The notes under the pieces: model-generated
Database searches by the model: none
Told to the model about the DNA's origin: nothing
The model's input: the letters and a program-made list of their open reading frames with translations, nothing else
Program-made: the position numbers and the translations under genes
In this document: positions 10,135-21,378 of the stretch, piece after piece
Position numbering within the stretch: the first letter of the stretch is position 1
Layout: each line of letters starts with the position of its first letter
Assembly (NCBI RefSeq): GCF_042477335.2
Contig: NC_091262.1
Coordinates: 75,006,001-75,070,000, forward strand
Origin: Ovis canadensis
Taxonomy: Eukaryota; Chordata; Mammalia; Artiodactyla; Bovidae
DNA: 64,000 nt
Direction: 5' to 3'

Positions 10135-11455
10135 TGAAGTGTCGGGGTCCCCACCGTGACCTTTCTGTAGGTATTCCTGAAGGCCCCCCAGGGAACATTG
10201 CCACGGCACCCAGGACATGGAGCTGCGAGAGAAGTGGCCTGCCTGTCTCTCGGGCCACTCCTGTCCGGATGCTCAGAGCCAGCTGTGGAGAGGCTCCCTA
10301 TCACCTCCACAGCACGGGCTGAGCCGGCCTGTGCATGGGTCGATAGCCATCTCCCACCCTGCAGCCTTCTCGAGCTGCTTCTCCTATCGGGGTCCCTGGG
10401 GTGGAAAACCTCCTCCATGTCCAAGGATTGGGAGGTGGGCCTGAGGTCAGTGGGCACAGTCTGTTCTAGAACCATGGGGCATCAGAGCTGCCAGGTCTCC
10501 TTCCCCTGCAACCTGCCCCCACCCCGGAGGTGAGGAGAGCGGGCTCAGGAGCCAAGGTGACTCACTTGAGGTCCACAGAGTGAACGACAGAGCAAGATAA
10601 ACTTGCCCAGGCTCAGCCCTCCTTCCCAGGCACCAGCCTGCCTCTTATTCGGTTTCCTCTGCCCTTGAAATCCACTCTTTCTGGCCCACAGGGAACAAAA
10701 TGAGACTCCTTCCCATGCTTCTCCTGAGAGTCCCCTTTCTGAGGACAAACGTTGCCCCAAATCACAAATCTGTGAACTCACTGTTATTCATGAGAGCAAT
10801 GACTTAACTGGACATGCCCTCCTTCAGCTCTCTTCCCTCTCTAGTACATGGAAGGACCCCACTTCCTTCTTCCTGTGGCTGGAGAGGCCACATGACCTGT
10901 CCTGACCTACAGGCTGCAAGAGGAAGTGACAGGCATCACTTCCTGTCTGAAGCATTTAATGGCTTGCAGAGAGACCCTCTAGCATTTTCCATTAAATGCA
11001 TCCCATTGGTCAGCTGAGATTTTGAGGTTGCGTATTATGGCAGCAGAGCCTAGACCATCCTGGTGATCACATGTGTAGACTGCTTAATGCAAAACCTGGC
11101 CCATCTTCTGGTAAAAGAACTCCCCAGCACGGCCTGATGATTTGGGGTGGGAATGAGAGGAGGGCAGGGTCCTCCTGTGTGAGGGGTGACACGAATTCAT
11201 AGTGGAGGAGGTGACTTGCTTGTTACAGACAGAAGCAAAGTGGTCCTCAGACTTCAGTCTGCCTCAGGATGACACAGTGTGAGGGTGTGGACAGTTCCGC
11301 ACAAATACAGATGCTTCTCACTTCTGAAACCCCACTTTCTGATTCTTTAGGTCTGAGACTGGGTCCGGGACTCTGGGTTTTCAACAGGAGGTCCAGGTGA
11401 TTCTGTTGCTTGAGGTCTTTGGGCTGTGACTTCACTGACCCTCATGCAACACTCC
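10135..11455. other. Intergenic sequence, no gene seen
   Basis: GC-rich, CpG-poor unique sequence to about 10,750, then ordinary intergenic sequence. The stretch at 10,790-11,000 may hold remnants of an old repeat. No exon or RNA gene is supported. Confidence 0.4.
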
Positions 11456-11459
11456 TGGC

Positions 11460-11650
11460 GGGTTTGGCTTTGAGTCCCAGTTCAGACACTAGCTGTCAAC
11501 TTTGAGTCAGATGGTAAATTCGCTGAAATTCAGTTGCTTCTTCTACAAAATGTACATAATGCTACTTGTCTCCCAAGTGCTGTGTGAAAATTCAGTGAGA
11601 TAAAGTCCCCAGCAGGGTGCCTGCCCCAGAGTGAGCATTTAGTAAGGATT
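11460..11650 (+). repeat. MIR SINE
   Basis: The order 'tttggctttgagtcccagtt', 'aattcagttgcttcttcta', 'aaaattcagtgagataaagt' and 'gcatttagtaaggatta' follows the MIR body from core to 3' end. Confidence 0.65.
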
Positions 11651-12235
11651 ACTAGTTTCAATGACAGGGGTGATAGCAATTATTATTGTTTTGGTATTGA
11701 AAAGAGAAATCTGTGAGGCTTGAATGAGGTGGAGGCATGGTGGGGGAGTCTCTTGAATCAACACACCATTCCGATATTGAGAGTCACCATCCCCCTAGGA
11801 TCTGTGAGGCCAGTTCTGGCCGCCGTGACTATGATGGTCACCTGGGAGCTCTTCCTCTTGGAAAATCTGACCCAGCCTTGGGCATTGTGGCCTCCCGGAG
11901 AAGGGAGTTGGGCAGGTGAACAGCATGTGCCCCCTGCAAGCACCCAGAGTGATGAGGCGCCTGTCTGCCTGCCGGTCTGTCCTCCCACCACATCACACTC
12001 TTATTGGGGTTGACAGTGCCTGAGCCATCGCCACGGTCCCGAAGTCCAGTCAAGGCTTGTCACCATAATGGACTCAATTAACACTAGCTCTTGCGCAAAG
12101 AGCCAGGTCTTGTCCAAACCACAAGGGATCTCTAGGAGGCCTCCCCTGTGTCTAAAGTTGCAAGTTGTCCATTTATTCAGCCAGGAAGTGTCCTTTCCAG
12201 GTAACTGAGTATGCTTTATTTCCTCTCTCTCTTCT
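11651..12235. other. Intergenic sequence, no gene seen
   Basis: No coding or repeat assignment could be supported. Overlapping open frames on both strands at 11,720-12,050 lack family motifs. Confidence 0.4.
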
Positions 12236-12243
12236 TTTTCTTT

Positions 12244-12440
12244 TCTTTTTTTTTTTTTTAGCTTTTTATTTTATATTGCAGTATAGCCAATGAACAATGT
12301 TGTGATGGTTCCAGATGAACAGAGAAGGGACTCAGCCATACGTATACATGTACTCGTTCTCCCCCAAACTCCCTTCCCATCCAGGCTGCCACTTAGCACT
12401 GAGCAGAGCTCCCTGTGTTACACAGTTCCTCTCTTACTTC
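12244..12440 (-). repeat. Artiodactyl L1 3' fragment
   Basis: A T-run (reverse poly-A) is followed by 'ttattttatattgcagtata', 'gccaatgaacaatgttgtga', 'gggactcagccatacgtat' and 'ccaggctgccacttagcac', a typical artiodactyl L1 3' end in reverse. Confidence 0.7.
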
Positions 12441-13252
12441 TCATGAATGGAAGCAACCTCTCCAGCCTCTTGGCCTGATGAGCTCCCACTTGCCTTTGAG
12501 GACTGGGCCCAGTGTCTCATTTCCCAGGAAGCCTCTCCAGCAGGGTGGGTCTGCTTCCACTTTCTGCCCTTTGAGCCCTCCCTGGCATTGAACTCCCATC
12601 CTGCAGCTTCTGCTGATGTCAGTTTCCCCCCAAAGAGTCTGAGCTCTTGAACTATGGGGGATATGTGTCAGTCATGCTTGGTTCTCACACATGAGAAAGT
12701 GACTGCATTCTCAAGGCACATATGTGTGATGAAACATGGGGATGGATGTCAACCCGCAGTTTAACCTTAACAACTCAACAACCACAGGCCACACCAGCAA
12801 CCTCCAGGGGAGGGTGGGCCCTGAGGCTGGAACACAGGCTTGTTAAGGGGCTATCAGAGATGCATTTAGGAGAATGACTTTCACAGGACAATCCCAGTAG
12901 TAAAGGGGAGCCTCTTCCCTGACCTACTGTGTTGCCACAGTGAGCCCTGGCTCGTTTCTTTATGGGTCACGTCAGCTTTAAGCTTTTTCTTCTTCTGTTT
13001 GTCCCCCCAAAGAACCCATGAAAGAAGGAGTGATAAGAGAGAGACCCCAAGTTCCTGGATTCTGGCTTTCCTGGCTTTTGGTCAGCTCAGATCGCAGATG
13101 CTAAGTCCTCAGGGCCAGGAACTTGACCCTGACTCCCGATTAGAGCACGTGCACCTTTGGGAGAGGTGTTCAGTTATGGCTGGAGACTGACTGGCGGGCC
13201 AGAGGCCAGATACTAGCTGGGAAAGGAAAAAGCACTTGCCTCCCAACCTCCA
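12441..13252. other. Intergenic sequence, no gene seen
   Basis: Unique-looking sequence. Nothing coding or structural stands out. Confidence 0.4.
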
Positions 13253-13478
13253 GGGCTTCCCCGGTGGCTTGGAGGTAAAGAATCTGCTTGCAATTGCAGG
13301 AGCCGTAGGAGGCACGGGTTCGATCCCTGGGTTGGGAAGATCTCCTGGAGGAGGGCATGGCAACCCACTCCAGTATTCTTGCCTGGAGAATCCCCAGGAC
13401 AGAGGAGCCTGGTGGGCTATAGCCCACAGGGTTGCAAAGAGTCGGACACAACTGAAGTGACTTGGCACACATGCACGC
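13253..13478 (+). mobile_element. Bov-tA SINE
   Basis: Head GGGCTTCCCCGGTGGCTTGG, box-B-like 'acgggttcgatccctgggtt', body 'cagtattcttgcctggagaa' and end 'gcaaagagtcggacacaact'. The open frames over it on both strands are SINE-derived. Confidence 0.9.
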
Positions 13479-13850
13479 CCAAACTCTAGTTCATATGGAA
13501 GAGAAATTGATTCTGTAGGAGCTGATTATCAAATTGGAGAATGGTTTGAACACTTGACTCCTTTTTTTCCTGCCGCCTGACAGGGTGGAGTAGAACCCCT
13601 GTGGGAGGAGAGAAAGAAACATGCCCAGCACATCCCAGCTCTGTGTTGCAAGGGGTTGAGGGAACCAAGGAGTCCCAGCTCCCCCAGTATCCTCACCTTC
13701 CTCAGCCTCGCTTTCCTTATCTGTTAAGGGGGTTATAAATCCTTTTTTGCCTAAAGCAGAGTCTGGCTGGCATGGGAACTTTGATGTCTGCAAAGCATGT
13801 GGGTCGATGAGCAAGTGGTTATCCATCTCCCTGGCCAGAAGCTTTGTGGG

Positions 13851-14036
13851 AGACTTCCCTGGTGGCCCGATGGCTGACTCTGTGATCCCAATGCAGGGAG
13901 CCTGGGTTCGATCCCTGGTCAGGGAACCAAGATCCCACATATGGCTAAGCTGACAAGCCACAGCTAGAGAAGCCTGCACACTGCGATGAAGACCTAGCAC
14001 AGCCAAAGTAACTAACAAAATAAAGTTTTTAAAAAG
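13851..14036 (+). mobile_element. CHR-type SINE, shortened
   Basis: It begins AGACTTCCCTGGTGGCCCGA, has 'tgggttcgatccctggtcag', then 'cacactgcgatgaagaccta' and 'gcacagccaaagtaacta', and ends with an A-rich tail 'aacaaaataaagtttttaaa'. The middle part of the longer CHR form at 9824 is absent. Confidence 0.8.
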
Positions 14037-14474
14037 CTTGGCACGAGAGTCATAATGGAGATCTGTGGTTTCAGTGGGTTTTGTGTGCCTGCCAATCCCA
14101 TTTGGCCAAGGCTTAGGAATCCAGCCTGGGTTCTGCCAGTAGGGTCTCGATGGGACTGGATACTGTGTCCACACTCGAAGGTCACCATGTAGGCTTCCCA
14201 TCAATCCTGCCCCCGTGTCACCTGGGCCTCAGCATCTAACTGCTGCGGCAGCCTTTGCTGCCATGTGCCTAACCCCGTGATAGGCAGAAGCCCGTGTACG
14301 GCACAATGTCTGAGTTGCCCGGGTTGCTAGCACAATCTGCATTGACTTTGAACAACACACACTGACCCTTTTACGGTTCTGTAAGCCATCAGCTGGGTAC
14401 AAGGTGAAAGTCAAGGGGTCAGCAGGGCAAGCTCCTCTTGGAGGCTCTAGGGAGACTTGGTTCTTGCCTTTTCC
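14037..14474. other. Intergenic sequence, no gene seen
   Basis: Unique-looking sequence between a CHR SINE and an ancient family A repeat. No feature is supported. Confidence 0.4.
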
Positions 14475-14720
14475 ACCTTCTAGAGACCACCTGGATCCCT
14501 TGGCTTGTGGCCCCTTCTTTGGTCTTTAAAGCCAGACGTGTAACGTCTTCAGATCTTTCTGCTCTGTCCTCATTTCACATTTTCCCTCTCTCTCCTCTAA
14601 CCCTCCTGCCTCCCTTTATAAGGACATTTGTGATCGCACTAGGACCCACCTGAATTACCTGGGATCATCTCTCCATCTCAAGATCCTTAACTCGCTTGCC
14701 ACCTGCAAAGTCCATTCTGC
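14475..14720 (-). repeat. Ancient interspersed repeat, family A fragment
   Basis: Only the distal part is recognisable: 'tataaggacatttgtgatcg', 'taggacccacctgaattacc', 'ctccatctcaagatccttaa' and 'cctgcaaagtccattctgct'. It resembles the ends of the copies at 2555 and 44700. Confidence 0.45.
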
Positions 14721-15408
14721 TGTGTAAGGCGATAGAGCCACAGGTTCTGGGGGGGGGGGCAGGATGTGAATGTCGCAGGGCTGTTGTTCAGCCCTTCCCC
14801 ACGTGTTCTCTGCCCTCCAGGTGGAGCGAAGGGGTAGCACCCCCATGTTTCAGGACTACTTAGCAGGATGAAGGAACTGGGCCCCTGAGGGGTGGTGGCA
14901 AGATATTGTTACATGATTTAGCCCTGTGTGCATTAGAAGGCCATTATACAAAGTAGCAAATAATAAATGCCAACTTCCATAATAAGGTAACAAAGTAAAT
15001 AATACATTAAGGAAATGCAGCTCTCCAGGGTTGGAGCAGCAGTGGATGGTAACTGAGGCCTGTGGGGCGTGAGGTCATAAAGCTGTGGGCACCGCATGAA
15101 GGGGAAGTGGGGCGGGGCCAGGTTGGTGCTGTGTCCAGTGGGGAGGGGTCACCACCAATGCTGAGATGGGCAGGGAGCGTCTTTCTGGAGCCCTTTATGA
15201 GATTTTCTGTGAAGCTGCCTGGCCACACTCACTTCACAGCTGCCTGCTCTGCTGCCTCTTCTAGTGGGGTGACTGTGGACCTTGGAGGCATCCTGTCATT
15301 TGTTGCATAGGTGGCTCTGAGTTCCAAAGACCTAGGTTTGAAGCCTGATCCTGACACTTACTAGTAAGAGCATCCATCTCAGCATCTGTCTCATAGCACT
15401 GTTCCAAA
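14721..15408. other. Intergenic sequence with possible MIR remnant
   Basis: A run of nine or more G follows at about 14,750. The stretch 15,300-15,400 (ctgagttccaaagacctagg) resembles a MIR start. No gene is seen. Confidence 0.4.
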
Positions 15409-15745
15409 GTCTTGAGAATCTCTTGGACTGCAAGGAGATCCAACCAGTCAATCCTAAACGAAATCAACCCTGAATATTCACTGGAAGGACTGATGCTGAA
15501 GCTGAAGTTCCAGAACTTTGGCCGCCTGATGCAAAGAGCCGACTCATTAGAAAAGACCCTGATGCTGGTAAAGACTGAAGCAGGGAGAGAAGGGGATGAC
15601 AGATTGGTTGGATTGCATCACTGACTCAATGCACATGAGTTTGAGCAAGCTCCAGGAGATGGTGAAGGACAAGGAAGCCTGATGTGCTGCAATCCGTGCG
15701 ATCTCAGAGAATTCAACAGAACTGAACGACTGAACAAAAAGATCA
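15409..15745 (+). mobile_element. BovB/ART2A-type 3' fragment, diverged
   Basis: It reads 'agatccaaccagtcaatcct', 'tcactggaaggactgatgct', 'tgatgcaaagagccgactca' and ends near 'cagaactgaacgactgaaca', the forward BovB 3' end with its characteristic tail. Remnant RT C-terminal coding is broken by indels. Confidence 0.75.
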
Positions 15746-15814
15746 GATGGGAGCAGGTGTGCAAGGCTCCACGTGTCAGGCTCAGGAGACGACGATTAGC
15801 TCTTTGTTTTCAGC

Positions 15815-16555
15815 TCTTGTGATGGTAACTGGCTGAATAACAGCCACAAAAATATCCAGGCCTGAATTCCTGGAGTCTGTAACCATGTCAGCTTACATGG
15901 CAAATGGTGTGTTGCAGAGGTGATCAACTTAAGAATCCTGAGATGGGTAGAGGCTCCTGGACTATCCAGGTGATCCTCCCTGTAATCAGGAGGGTCCTTA
16001 CAGGGGGAGGCAGGAGTGGTTTGACGCTGAAGAGGGCAGTATGATGACTGAAGCAAGGTGCTACATACTTGGCTTTGAAGGTGGAGGAAGGGGGCCAGGA
16101 GCCAAGGAATGTAAACCAGGCTGCTCTAGAAACTGGAAAAGGCCAGGCTGTAGACTTCCGTCCAGAGCCTCCAGAGGGTGCTCAGCCCTGCGGACAATGA
16201 ACACTGACCTTGGACTTCTGAGCTCCAGAACAGTAAGTGACTAATATGTTGTTTTCTTTCTTTCTTTCTTTTTTTTTTTTTTTAATTTTTGGCATACCTT
16301 GTTATTTTAAAAAATTAGTTATTTTTGGCTGTATCAAGTCTTAGTTGTGATTAGTTGTGGGCTTCTCTCTTGTGATTCAAGGACACAGATGCCCCCCAGC
16401 ATGTGGGATCTTAGTTCCCCAACCGAGGGTTGACTCTGAGTCCCCTTTATTAAGAGGAGGATTCTTAACCACTGGACCACCGGGGAAGTCCCTAGCATGC
16501 TGTTTTAAACTACCAAGATAGTGGTAATTCGTTACAGCGCCATAGGAAACCAGCG
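15815..16555 (+). repeat. Ancient interspersed repeat (family B), split by a CHR SINE
   Basis: Motif order is 'gtctgtaaccatgtcagctt', 'acttaagaatcctgagatgg', 'cctgtaatcaggagggtcct' and 'gacttctgagctccagaaca'. After the SINE it resumes with a 'gctgttttaaactaccaaga' stretch and 'gttacagcgccataggaaac', as in the element at 5780. Confidence 0.5.
16257..16493 (-). mobile_element. CHR-type SINE inserted in an ancient repeat
   Basis: The reverse tail TTTTTTTTTTTTTTAATTTT precedes 'gtgggatcttagttccccaa' and 'accactggaccaccggggaa'. Flanks ATATGTTGTTTT (about 16244) and GCATGCTGTTTT (about 16495) look like a diverged target-site duplication. Confidence 0.8.
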
Positions 16556-16789
16556 CCATGATCATTCACATCCCAGTCCCTGCATGCAGAAGAAGAGGAT
16601 TGCCTAGAGGGGTTCCAGGTGGTCCCCTAGGGACTCTGGTTCTTGGATCTGCACATTCAACATTGACTGAACATACTGAGTACGTTTCGGGTACTTTTCC
16701 TCAGCGTCAGACCTACAAAATAAGGCAAGACGGTGCCCGTTCTGTTGTAACGAGAAAGCTTGACACAGCACCAGTATGCTGACTGTCTG

Positions 16790-17035
16790 CGGACTCTGAA
16801 GTCACACTGACCTGGACCACCAATCCTGGCTCTAGTTAGCTGTGAGTCTCTCCAAGCAAAGTGTTTACAATCTTGGGGCCTCCTGGTCTGGGTCTTTAAG
16901 GTGGGAATCCTAATGGTATTTCTCTCATGGGGTGGCTGTGGGGATTAAATGAGTAAATCCATGAAAAGATTGTAGACGGAAGTCTGGAACATACGTTATT
17001 TATTAAGCGTCAGCTATTACTATGAGAGACTACCT
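16790..17035 (+). repeat. MIR SINE, near full length
   Basis: The order 'ctctgaagtcacactgacct', 'ttagctgtgagtctctccaa', 'ggtgggaatcctaatggtat', 'ggggattaaatgagtaaatc' and 'attaagcgtcagctattact' follows MIR from head to LINE-like tail. Confidence 0.7.
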
Positions 17036-17860
17036 ACCACATTTTAAGGGGAACAGCAAGTGCAAAGGTCCTGGGAGCAGGAGGAAGCTGTGAATTCAAG
17101 AGACAAGACGAAGTTCAGAAGAGGGAAAGAGTGGCATCAGGTGAGGATGTGGGGAAGTGAAGGCCACCTGAAGTATGTTCTTGGAGGCCACGTGAGGATT
17201 TATCTGTGTCTTAAGAACCAGGTGAAGCTTTGGAGTGGGTTTTAGGCAAGAGAGTGCTATAATGTGACTTGTACCTTTTAAAGATGACTCCGATGTCTGA
17301 GTGGACATTGGAAGCAAGAGAAGTCAGAGAGGCTGTAAGGGGATCTGAGATAGGGCTTTTGGAGGCGGGGAGTCAGGGAGGCATCACAGAGGAAGGGACA
17401 GGTGTCTCAGATCTGAATCAAGAACATTAAGAGGCTGAGAAGAAATCAAAAGTCGGAAGAGGCAAGAGAAACAAGTTTTCATAGGTCCAATGGCATGGAG
17501 GAGCCTAGTGAGCATGGAGCAGAATGGAAGATGGGGTGGGAAACAGGTGGGAAAGGCGAGCGACATCTTGTGTGGAAAGGAATAGATATCAGAAAAGACC
17601 CTCATGTCCAGGACTGCCCTGTGCAGTGGTGCAGGCTGGTCACTGCACAGGGGTACCCAGGCAGGTGGGGGGCAGGCCGTGGGGATGATGAGAGGTGCTG
17701 ACCACCTGCCATGTTCAGCTGGTGAAGTTGGGCTGGATCTGCCCAGAGAAAGGGTCATTTTCTACTTCCCACAAATGTACCTTTGAGTTCTGAGAGTGAC
17801 CTTGCCCTGGGCTAATCCTGGTTGTGTTGACTTCAAGAATAAGATGGAAGACTTGGGGCA
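17036..17860. repeat. Probable L2-related ancient sequence
   Basis: Phrases such as 'caagtgcaaaggtcctggga', 'gtgctataatgtgacttgta' and 'agagaggctgtaaggggatc' match the style of L2 internal sequence. Borders and family are uncertain; no gene is seen. Confidence 0.35.
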
Positions 17861-17864
17861 GAGC

Positions 17865-18010
17865 CACTGCTCACTCTCTGAGTGATCTCCGACAGGTCTG
17901 TAACCCTCTGAGCTTCATTTTCGTCGTCTGTAAAAGGGGCGCAATCCTCTCTCGTCTGTGTTGCTCACCTGAGCCCCAGGGTTTAGAAGGATGAAAGGAG
18001 ACTGTGCATT
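17865..18010 (+). repeat. MIR fragment
   Basis: 'tctgtaaccctctgagcttc' followed by 'ttttcgtcgtctgtaaaagg' is the MIR conserved core. It is short and diverged. Confidence 0.5.
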
Positions 18011-18269
18011 CCTTCTTTCTGTAAACTGCGAAGCCCCAGGCAGCATGAGCTGTCCACCTGCATGTAACCGCCTTTCCACCCCTCCTGAGTGCTCTCACCC
18101 TGTGTGTGCTGGACAAGGTCCTCGACTGCTGGGTCAGCAAGAGACTTTCCCAGATACAGCTGGTCCTCTTAACACTTATTTCTCTTAACAATGCTTACTG
18201 CCCGGCAATCATTCCAGTTCATACTTAGACTCTTCTTTTGCTTTTATCTTGCTTCATGAAACTGTCAAT

Positions 18270-18600
18270 AAGATCCTCTCTGCCTCAGTCACTTTTGTAT
18301 TTCCAGCACCGAGTATACCTGGCATATATTAAAGTGAAAGTGTTGGCTGTTCAGTTGTATCTGACTCTTTGCAACTCAACGGATGGTAGCCCCCCAGAAT
18401 CCTCTGTCCATGGGATTCTCCAGGCAAGAATACTGGAGTGGGTTGCCATTTCCTTCTCCAGGGGGTCTTCCCGACCCAGAGATTGAACCCGGATCACTCA
18501 CATTGCGGGCAGATTCTTTACCATCTGAGCCACCAGGGAAGCCAGTGCATAACATATTAGGTGCTCAGTAAAGATCTGCTGAATGAACCAAAAGAATGAA
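18270..18600 (+). repeat. Ancient L2/MIR-type tail split by a Bov-tA SINE
   Basis: 'atttccagcaccgagtatac' before the SINE and 'attaggtgctcagtaaagat' with a 'gctgaatgaac' end after it join into the common L2-type 3' tail with the SINE removed. Confidence 0.5.
18331..18543 (-). mobile_element. Bov-tA SINE
   Basis: A reversed body (aaagtgaaagtgttggctgt, gaatactggagtgggttgcc) and head (accatctgagccaccaggga) are complete. Flanking CTGGCATATATTA and GCATAACATATTA suggest a diverged target-site duplication. Confidence 0.88.
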
Positions 18601-18828
18601 TGGATTCTGTGCTGCTGGAAAGCACTGCAAATGAGTGGGGACCATCTCTCTTTCTCTCATATAAATTTATACACAGATACCAACCAGGGGCACATATACA
18701 TGGTGGCAGCACCGGGGCCAGCTGGGACTGGTGGGAGGAAAAGTGCCTAAACTTTCGAGGTTAAAAAAAAAAAAGAGAGAGAGAGAAATGGACACTTGAA
18801 GGTGGGCACAGAGAGAGGAGATACCTAT

Positions 18829-19205
18829 TTATCTGTGTCTCTATTTATCATCTATCATACCTATGTCCCTACCATCTAACCTATCTATTTATCTGCCTAT
18901 CGTCTGCCCATCTATCATACCTATTATCTTTGTATCCACCATCTATCTATCATGCCTATTTGTCTATCTATCTATGTAGTAGTTAGTCACTCAGTCATGT
19001 CTGACTCTTTGCAACCCAGGCTCCTCTGTCCGTGGAATTCTCCAGGCAAGAATACTGGAGTGGGTAGCCATTCCCTTCTCCAGAGGATCTTCCTGAACCA
19101 GGAATCGAAGCCAAATCTACTTTGCAGACAGATTCTTTATCCACGTATCTCTCATCTACCTATGATGTTGATTTGTCTATCTATTATTTATCATCTATCT
19201 ATCAT
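18829..19205 (+). repeat. TATC/CTAT microsatellite interrupted by a SINE
   Basis: Irregular TATC/CTAT repeats with TCTGCC interruptions run from 18,829 to 18,975 and again from 19,143 to 19,205. A Bov-tA SINE sits between the arms, so the array predates the insertion or grew on both sides of it. Confidence 0.75.
18976..19142 (-). mobile_element. Bov-tA SINE, partly deleted, inside the TATC array
   Basis: 'gttagtcactcagtcatgtc' and 'gaatactggagtgggtagcc' through 'tttgcagacagattctttat'. About 20 bp of the Bov-A body (the 'catggactgtagccc' part) and the extreme head (ccaccagggaagcc) are missing. Confidence 0.82.
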
Positions 19206-19999
19206 TGACTTACTTTGTTGTTGTTAAGCATATTAGGAATTTTCCAGGACGTACATGGCAACTGGAGTGACCCACTTGCCCCTCATTCTAACACAAACCT
19301 CAGTTAAGAGTGGTTGATCTGAAGTCACTTATGGCTGATTTTTCTGCACAGGGAAAAGGCCAAGTGACAGAGAGATTTTAAAAGGGCACCAAAAAAATAC
19401 TAGCTCTTTTGATTTGGATCCATCACGTTTTAATTACGAATGATGAGAATGTTTCAGAAAGGGAATTTTGTTTCCTCTGGGATCCTTTCTGTGGCTGCTC
19501 CTTTGGAGAGGAATTTCAGACTTACAGTTCAGGAATCACGCCATGGTAATTGTGGTCTGATGGACAGCCTTAGCAAAGAGAGAAGCTCTCAAAGTCTCGT
19601 CCTGTGTCCTGTGAGTATGTCTGGGAAACTGGTCCTTCCCATCTGCTCTGATTTCCCTCTGAGCCAATGAAGCAAGGCGTCTTCCCTGTCTTGCATTTTC
19701 TGGAATTTAGCTCTAACTCATTTTGGAGAGAAGCTTCTTAGACCCAGGGATCTGTGCTTCTTGGTGATCTCTTCAACACAAATGTAGAAAAATTAAATTT
19801 TTTTCCATAATGAGATTTTCCCTAATGTCAATTTATTTATTGGATGCCTTCTGAGCTGTCCTCAGGAGCTGGGACTGTGGCCCTGGCCCCTGCTTCTGTC
19901 ATATACGCTTTCACTCATCAGAAGGGTTTGGAAAATATTTTACCCTTGACAGTGACCTGTATTACAATTAAAGCTTATGATGTGGGCTTCTTATTTGCC
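19206..19999. other. Intergenic sequence, no gene seen
   Basis: Mostly unique-looking AT-rich sequence without identified repeats or exons. Confidence 0.4.
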
Positions 20000-20300
20000 T
20001 AAGGAGACAACAAGATTTGCTATGTAATTTGAGAAGCACTTACAATACAGCTATCCATGCTGTAAGCTGATTATAAATAAAGTTCAGCCCAATTGCTTCC
20101 ATCAGAATATCAGGATTCACAGTCAAAGAAAAGGGCACAACCCCGATGTGCAGTTGCTCGGCATCGCCTCGGTACATAAATCAGATTCTCTTAGCAACTG
20201 CTGCATATCATGTTTATTAAACACCTTCTGGCTATTACAGAGCAGGGTACTAAAGAAATCCCTCCCAAAGTCTCAGAAAATCTCTTTGCATATCCGCTAT
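20000..20300. other. Repeat-poor non-coding block, possible conserved element
   Basis: Contains 'gctgattataaataaagttc', a CAGTTGCTCGGCATCGCC X-box-like stretch (about 20151) and 'cttagcaactgctgcatatc'. Its texture (repeat-free, balanced AT with intact TF-like motifs) resembles conserved non-coding DNA. No conservation data were available. Confidence 0.25.
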
Positions 20301-20532
20301 TTTTAAAGTCTGCTGGGGGTCAGCAGTATTCTTTCTGCCGAAGAGACAGTTGGGGGCTTAGGGCTTGGGTGGGCTCTAGAAGTCCCATGGGGAAAGGGGG
20401 TTGATTTTTTTTTTTCTTCTCACTTCGAAAACAGAGTAACGTGTTGGGTCCCAATGCAGTGACCTTCAAGTTCCATCCGGTGGAAGAGAAAATAATCTCT
20501 TCTGTGGCTGCAAACTGGGGGCTCTTGGAGTT

Positions 20533-20742
20533 GAAAGTGAAAGTGTTAGTCACTCAGTCATGTCCGACTCTGTGACCCCCATGGACTGTAGCCCACCAGG
20601 CTTCTCTGTCCATGGGATTTTCCAGGGAAGAATACTGAAGTGGGTTGTCATTCATTTCTGCAAGGGATCTTCCCAACCCAGGGATCAAACCCAGGTCTCC
20701 CGCATTGCTGGAAGATTCTTTACCATCTGAGCCACCAGGGAG
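20533..20742 (-). mobile_element. Bov-tA SINE
   Basis: Reversed body from 'gaaagtgaaagtgttagtca' to head 'accatctgagccaccaggga'. Coding-looking frames across it on both strands are SINE-derived. Confidence 0.88.
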
Positions 20743-21121
20743 CTGAATGGGCTTCGAGACAATGTTGTATCCAACACCCTGGCAGGACAGATGGGAAAGA
20801 GAGAGAAGCAGGGAGAGGAGGTGAGGTACGCACACCTCATCACAGGGGACTGACAGCCAGGGGGCCTGCCCACAGCCCTCAGCTTCAGTGCATGACAGCT
20901 TTCCAGTTTCTTTATTCATCCAGCTTATTTATTGTAATAAACAAACATGGCTGCATTCTTAATGTATATTATTCAAGCTGCACATACCTAGAGATAGCAA
21001 AAGGCTCCTTGTCACAGTCACTCACCTCCCTCGCCCCACCTACACACAGTGTGACAACATCTGAAGCAAGATATGGATGTGATTAAGGACCCTGTGATGG
21101 GAATCATCCCAAAAGATCTGC
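20743..21121. other. Intergenic sequence, no gene seen
   Basis: Unique-looking DNA between two Bov-tA SINEs. The 148-codon plus-strand frame here starts in the SINE and has no family motifs. Confidence 0.4.
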
Positions 21122-21320
21122 GCTCAGTTGCCAAGTTTTGCCTGACTCTGTGATCCGACGGACGATAGCCCGCCAGGCTCCTCTGTCCATGGGATTTCCC
21201 AGGCAAGAATACTGGAGTGGGTTGCCATTTCCTTTTCTAGGGAATCTTCTTGACCTAGGGATCGAAACCGCCTCTCCTGCGTCTCCTGCACTGGCAGGTG
21301 AATTCTTCACCACTGCTCAT
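21122..21320 (-). mobile_element. Bov-tA SINE
   Basis: Motifs 'cgccaggctcctctgtccat', 'gaatactggagtgggttgcc' and 'cactggcaggtgaattcttc' follow the reversed Bov-tA; the distal head is diverged. Confidence 0.82.
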
Positions 21321-21378
21321 TCCACAGTGGCTCAAGTGGTAAAGAACCTATTACCACTTGTTGGTAAGTCGCTAAGTC

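Noticed and set aside
9846..10475. 209-codon minus-strand frame
   Set aside because: Antisense CHR SINE extended into GC-rich flank; no motif.
13491..14204. 237-codon minus-strand frame
   Set aside because: Half is antisense CHR SINE and the rest lacks any recognisable domain.
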